64,000 bases of DNA from Nonomuraea coxensis DSM 45129 (GTDB lineage: Bacteria; Actinomycetota; Actinomycetes; Streptosporangiales; Streptosporangiaceae): NCBI RefSeq assembly GCF_019397265.1, contig NZ_CP068985.1, positions 4,258,501 through 4,322,500 on the forward strand. The letters run 5' to 3'. Positions 62,684-64,000 of the stretch are shown here, in pieces. The position numbers were made by a program, and so were the translations under genes. The notes beneath the pieces are model-generated. The model saw only the letters and a program-made list of their open reading frames with translations. It ran no database searches and was not told where the DNA came from. How positions within the stretch are numbered: the first letter of the stretch is position 1; each line of letters opens with the position of its first letter.

Positions 62684-62712
62684 CTTATATCGACGCGCCA
62701 GGGTGGCGTCAA
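62684..62712 (-). promoter_or_regulatory. Sigma70-type promoter for the 62417-35820 operon
   Basis: On the minus strand TTGACG (62712-62707) and TATAAG (62689-62684) are separated by exactly 17 bp, in the only AT-richer stretch near the operon start. Transcription would begin near 62677, giving a leader of about 260 nt before the thioesterase ATG. No other candidate of comparable quality was seen. Confidence 0.6.
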
Positions 62713-63195
62713 TGCGCGATTCGCGGGCACCCCGGGCCGTCATTCCCCCGGGGGACCCTCTTGCGCGCCGGGCCGCGCAATGATAAATGAGGGAGCTTCT
62801 CGGCGGACCGTAACCAGGATTCGGACGTCCGAAACCTCCCGGCCCGCCCACCGTCCGCAGCGGGCTGGGAGGCGCGCGGGCCGGGGCGCCGCGCCCCCGC
62901 CGCCGTTCTCCGGCCGCCATTCACCAAAAACCGCGCCACCCTGGGGCGCGAGGACCGACCGGCGCGTCCACTCACCTCCGGACTCCTTTGTCGGCGGCTT
63001 TGTCAAGCCGCCGTGAAACTTTCAAGTATCGGCCCGGCCGTTTGGCTGATCACCCTAATCCGGGCTCGTGACGCGCCGAAACTCCCGGCTCGACGTGCGC
63101 GGTTGAATTTTCACCGGGAGATGAGTTCGATCCCGTGATTTACCGATAAAAGGCGAGGGGGTCCGCCGGTGAAGTCAATACGAAATGCGCCCGGC
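62713..63195. other. Intergenic region, lower GC, no supported gene
   Basis: Several overlapping short frames run through here on both strands, but none has a family-like sequence, and base composition is clearly less GC-biased than the flanking genes. It holds the hairpin at 62992-63013 and probably the 3' end of the transcript of the amide hydrolase. I see no RNA gene or mobile element. Confidence 0.6.
62992..63013. terminator. Perfect 9-bp hairpin, possible terminator
   Basis: CGGCGGCTT-TGTC-AAGCCGCCG forms a 9-bp stem with a 4-nt loop about 185 bp past the stop of the amide hydrolase gene. No U-tract follows on either strand, as is common for actinomycete terminators; it could also be a protein-binding palindrome. 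Confidence 0.45.
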
Positions 63196-64000
63196 TCAAT
63201 CGGCCGCGGAAAGACGTAAATCACGCACCCGGTTCCACCGCTGCGCCGTGATGATTCTCGCCGTCATGTCATCGAGGTCGTAAACGATCGACCATTGCGT
63301 GTGCGGCTGGGCCACCCGGCGGAGCAGTTTCATCGCCTCCGTGCCGCCGCCCTCGGCGAGGAGCCGGTAGCGGCGGTCGGCCATCCTGGTGGCCCGGTCC
63401 GCGCCCGTCATCGTGATGTTGGTGAGGTAGCGGTCGTCGATGACGTTCATGCGGCCCTCGGCGTACTCGACGACCGCCGACCTGCCCGCGCGGTCCGCGA
63501 TCAGGTAGTGCAGCTGCGGGCCGCCGGTGAAGTCGAGGTCGTAGCGGCGCATCAGCTCGATCGCCTCCGGCACGGTCGCCGCCCGGTCCAGGATCAGCCG
63601 GATGATCCGCACCCCGCTCACGGTGGTGCGGCCCGCGCCCGGCGCGGGCAACTCGGCGTCCGGGGCCTGCGCCAGGCCGATGGCGAGCCCCTTCTCGTTC
63701 ATGCCGTCGAACGGGATCAGCACCGCGTGCGCCAGCCGCCGCCGGTCCTCGGCCTTGGTGAGCTTCGGCTTGATCCGCGGGTAGAACAGGTAGGAGACGT
63801 CCACCAGCGAGATCGAGGCGTAGCCGCCCGGCGGGCGGTTGTGGACGACCATCGCCGGGTTGGGCTGCCAGTCGAAGTTCCTGCCGAACTCGCCGGGCCG
63901 GTGGAACAGCGAGCAGGCCCAGCCGTCGCCCTTGCGCGCCAGCTCCGCGTCGGTGAGCGGCGCCTCGGCGTCATAACTGCCGTAGTAGGTCATCTCGTAC
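63196..64000 (-). CDS. Ntn-type linear amide C-N hydrolase, partial (N-terminus outside window)
   Basis: Member of the choloylglycine hydrolase / acyl-CoA:6-APA acyltransferase superfamily, which cleaves linear amides, for example bile salts, penicillin side chains or N-acyl homoserine lactones. About 268 residues are visible, with the frame open to the edge. The candidate nucleophile is the Cys in GDGWACSLFHRPGEFGRNFD, followed by the typical FDGMNEKGLAIGLAQ and NITMTG segments. Relatives carry an N-terminal extension or signal peptide before TYYGSYD, so the true start is probably beyond 64000; the ATG at 63993 is less likely. It is oriented like the NRPS operon but separated by 780 bp. It could deacylate the product (prodrug maturation or self-resistance) or be an unrelated border gene. 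Confidence 0.82.
   Translation of the reverse strand, partial: YEMTYYGSYDAEAPLTDAELARKGDGWACSLFHRPGEFGRNFDWQPNPAMVVHNRPPGGYASISLVDVSYLFYPRIKPKLTKAEDRRRLAHAVLIPFDGMNEKGLAIGLAQAPDAELPAPGAGRTTVSGVRIIRLILDRAATVPEAIELMRRYDLDFTGGPQLHYLIADRAGRSAVVEYAEGRMNVIDDRYLTNITMTGADRATRMADRRYRLLAEGGGTEAMKLLRRVAQPHTQWSIVYDLDDMTARIITAQRWNRVRDLRLSAAD

Noticed and set aside
62640..63016. 125-codon plus-strand ORF (MPDNACDLTPLHDMNLI start) with GGAGG seven nt upstream.
   Set aside because: Good ribosome site, but it runs antisense to the operon promoter and leader, becomes Arg/Pro-rich low complexity, and has no plus-strand partner gene. Kept only as a note; a truncated leader peptide cannot be excluded.

Overview
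The window comes from a very high-GC actinomycete and is almost entirely specialised-metabolite biosynthesis. Evidence for this is near-universal G/C at third codon positions, GTG starts, F420-type and crotonyl-CoA reductase genes, and chains of genes overlapping by 4 nt (ATGA/GTGA). The genus cannot be fixed from the sequence alone. I see no rRNA, tRNA, CRISPR, insertion sequence or integrase.

Region 1 (about 1-25969) reads as a dissociated lipopeptide assembly line built from two divergent operons. Minus strand, from 8135 down to 1: freestanding A domain, crotonyl-CoA reductase, LOG-type phosphoribohydrolase, C-T-C protein, type II thioesterase, MbtH-like protein, and an M20 amidohydrolase cut by the left edge. 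Plus strand, from 8260 to 25969: AT-DH-ER-KR-ACP, fatty acyl-AMP ligase, ACP-KS with a dead AT, a second freestanding A domain, A-T-C, aspartate 1-decarboxylase (PanD), a lone carrier protein, and C-A-T-TE. Concatenating C-T-C + A-T-C + T + C-A-T-TE gives four modules. Exactly two lack an A domain, and exactly two freestanding A domains are present. The polyketide part is one fully reducing module split over two proteins, probably primed by the fatty acyl-AMP ligase and extended with ethylmalonyl-CoA.

Region 2 (25991-35788) holds two regulators (an atypical LuxR-type response regulator and an XRE-type HTH protein with a degenerate P-loop). Divergent from them is a precursor operon: argininosuccinate lyase-like, GHMP (PduX-like) kinase, cysteine synthase-like PLP enzyme, ATP-grasp ligase, threonine aldolase, and MFS exporter; an LLM-class oxidoreductase follows. 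The lyase/kinase/PLP trio matches the set assigned to 2,3-diaminobutyrate formation in friulimicin- and pacidamycin-type clusters.

Region 3 (35820-62417, minus strand) is a second, collinear NRPS-PKS line. In transcription order it has: type II thioesterase fused to a phosphopantetheinyl-transferase-like remnant, A-T-C-A-T, KS-AT-KR-DH-ACP, MbtH-like protein, C-A-T, C-A-T-C-A-T, C-A-T-TE, and MFS exporter. Specificity residues read by eye suggest an aromatic-like starter, an unresolved residue, one unsaturated malonate extension, Gly, a Gly-like residue, Ser and Ser. The terminal TE has Cys for the nucleophile Ser and Arg where the catalytic His normally sits. A good promoter candidate lies about 270 nt upstream of the first gene.

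At the right edge an Ntn-type linear-amide hydrolase is cut by the window. Whether regions 1 and 3 make one compound or two cannot be decided here. Two TE domains, two MbtH proteins, two type II thioesterases and two MFS pumps favour two adjacent pathways.
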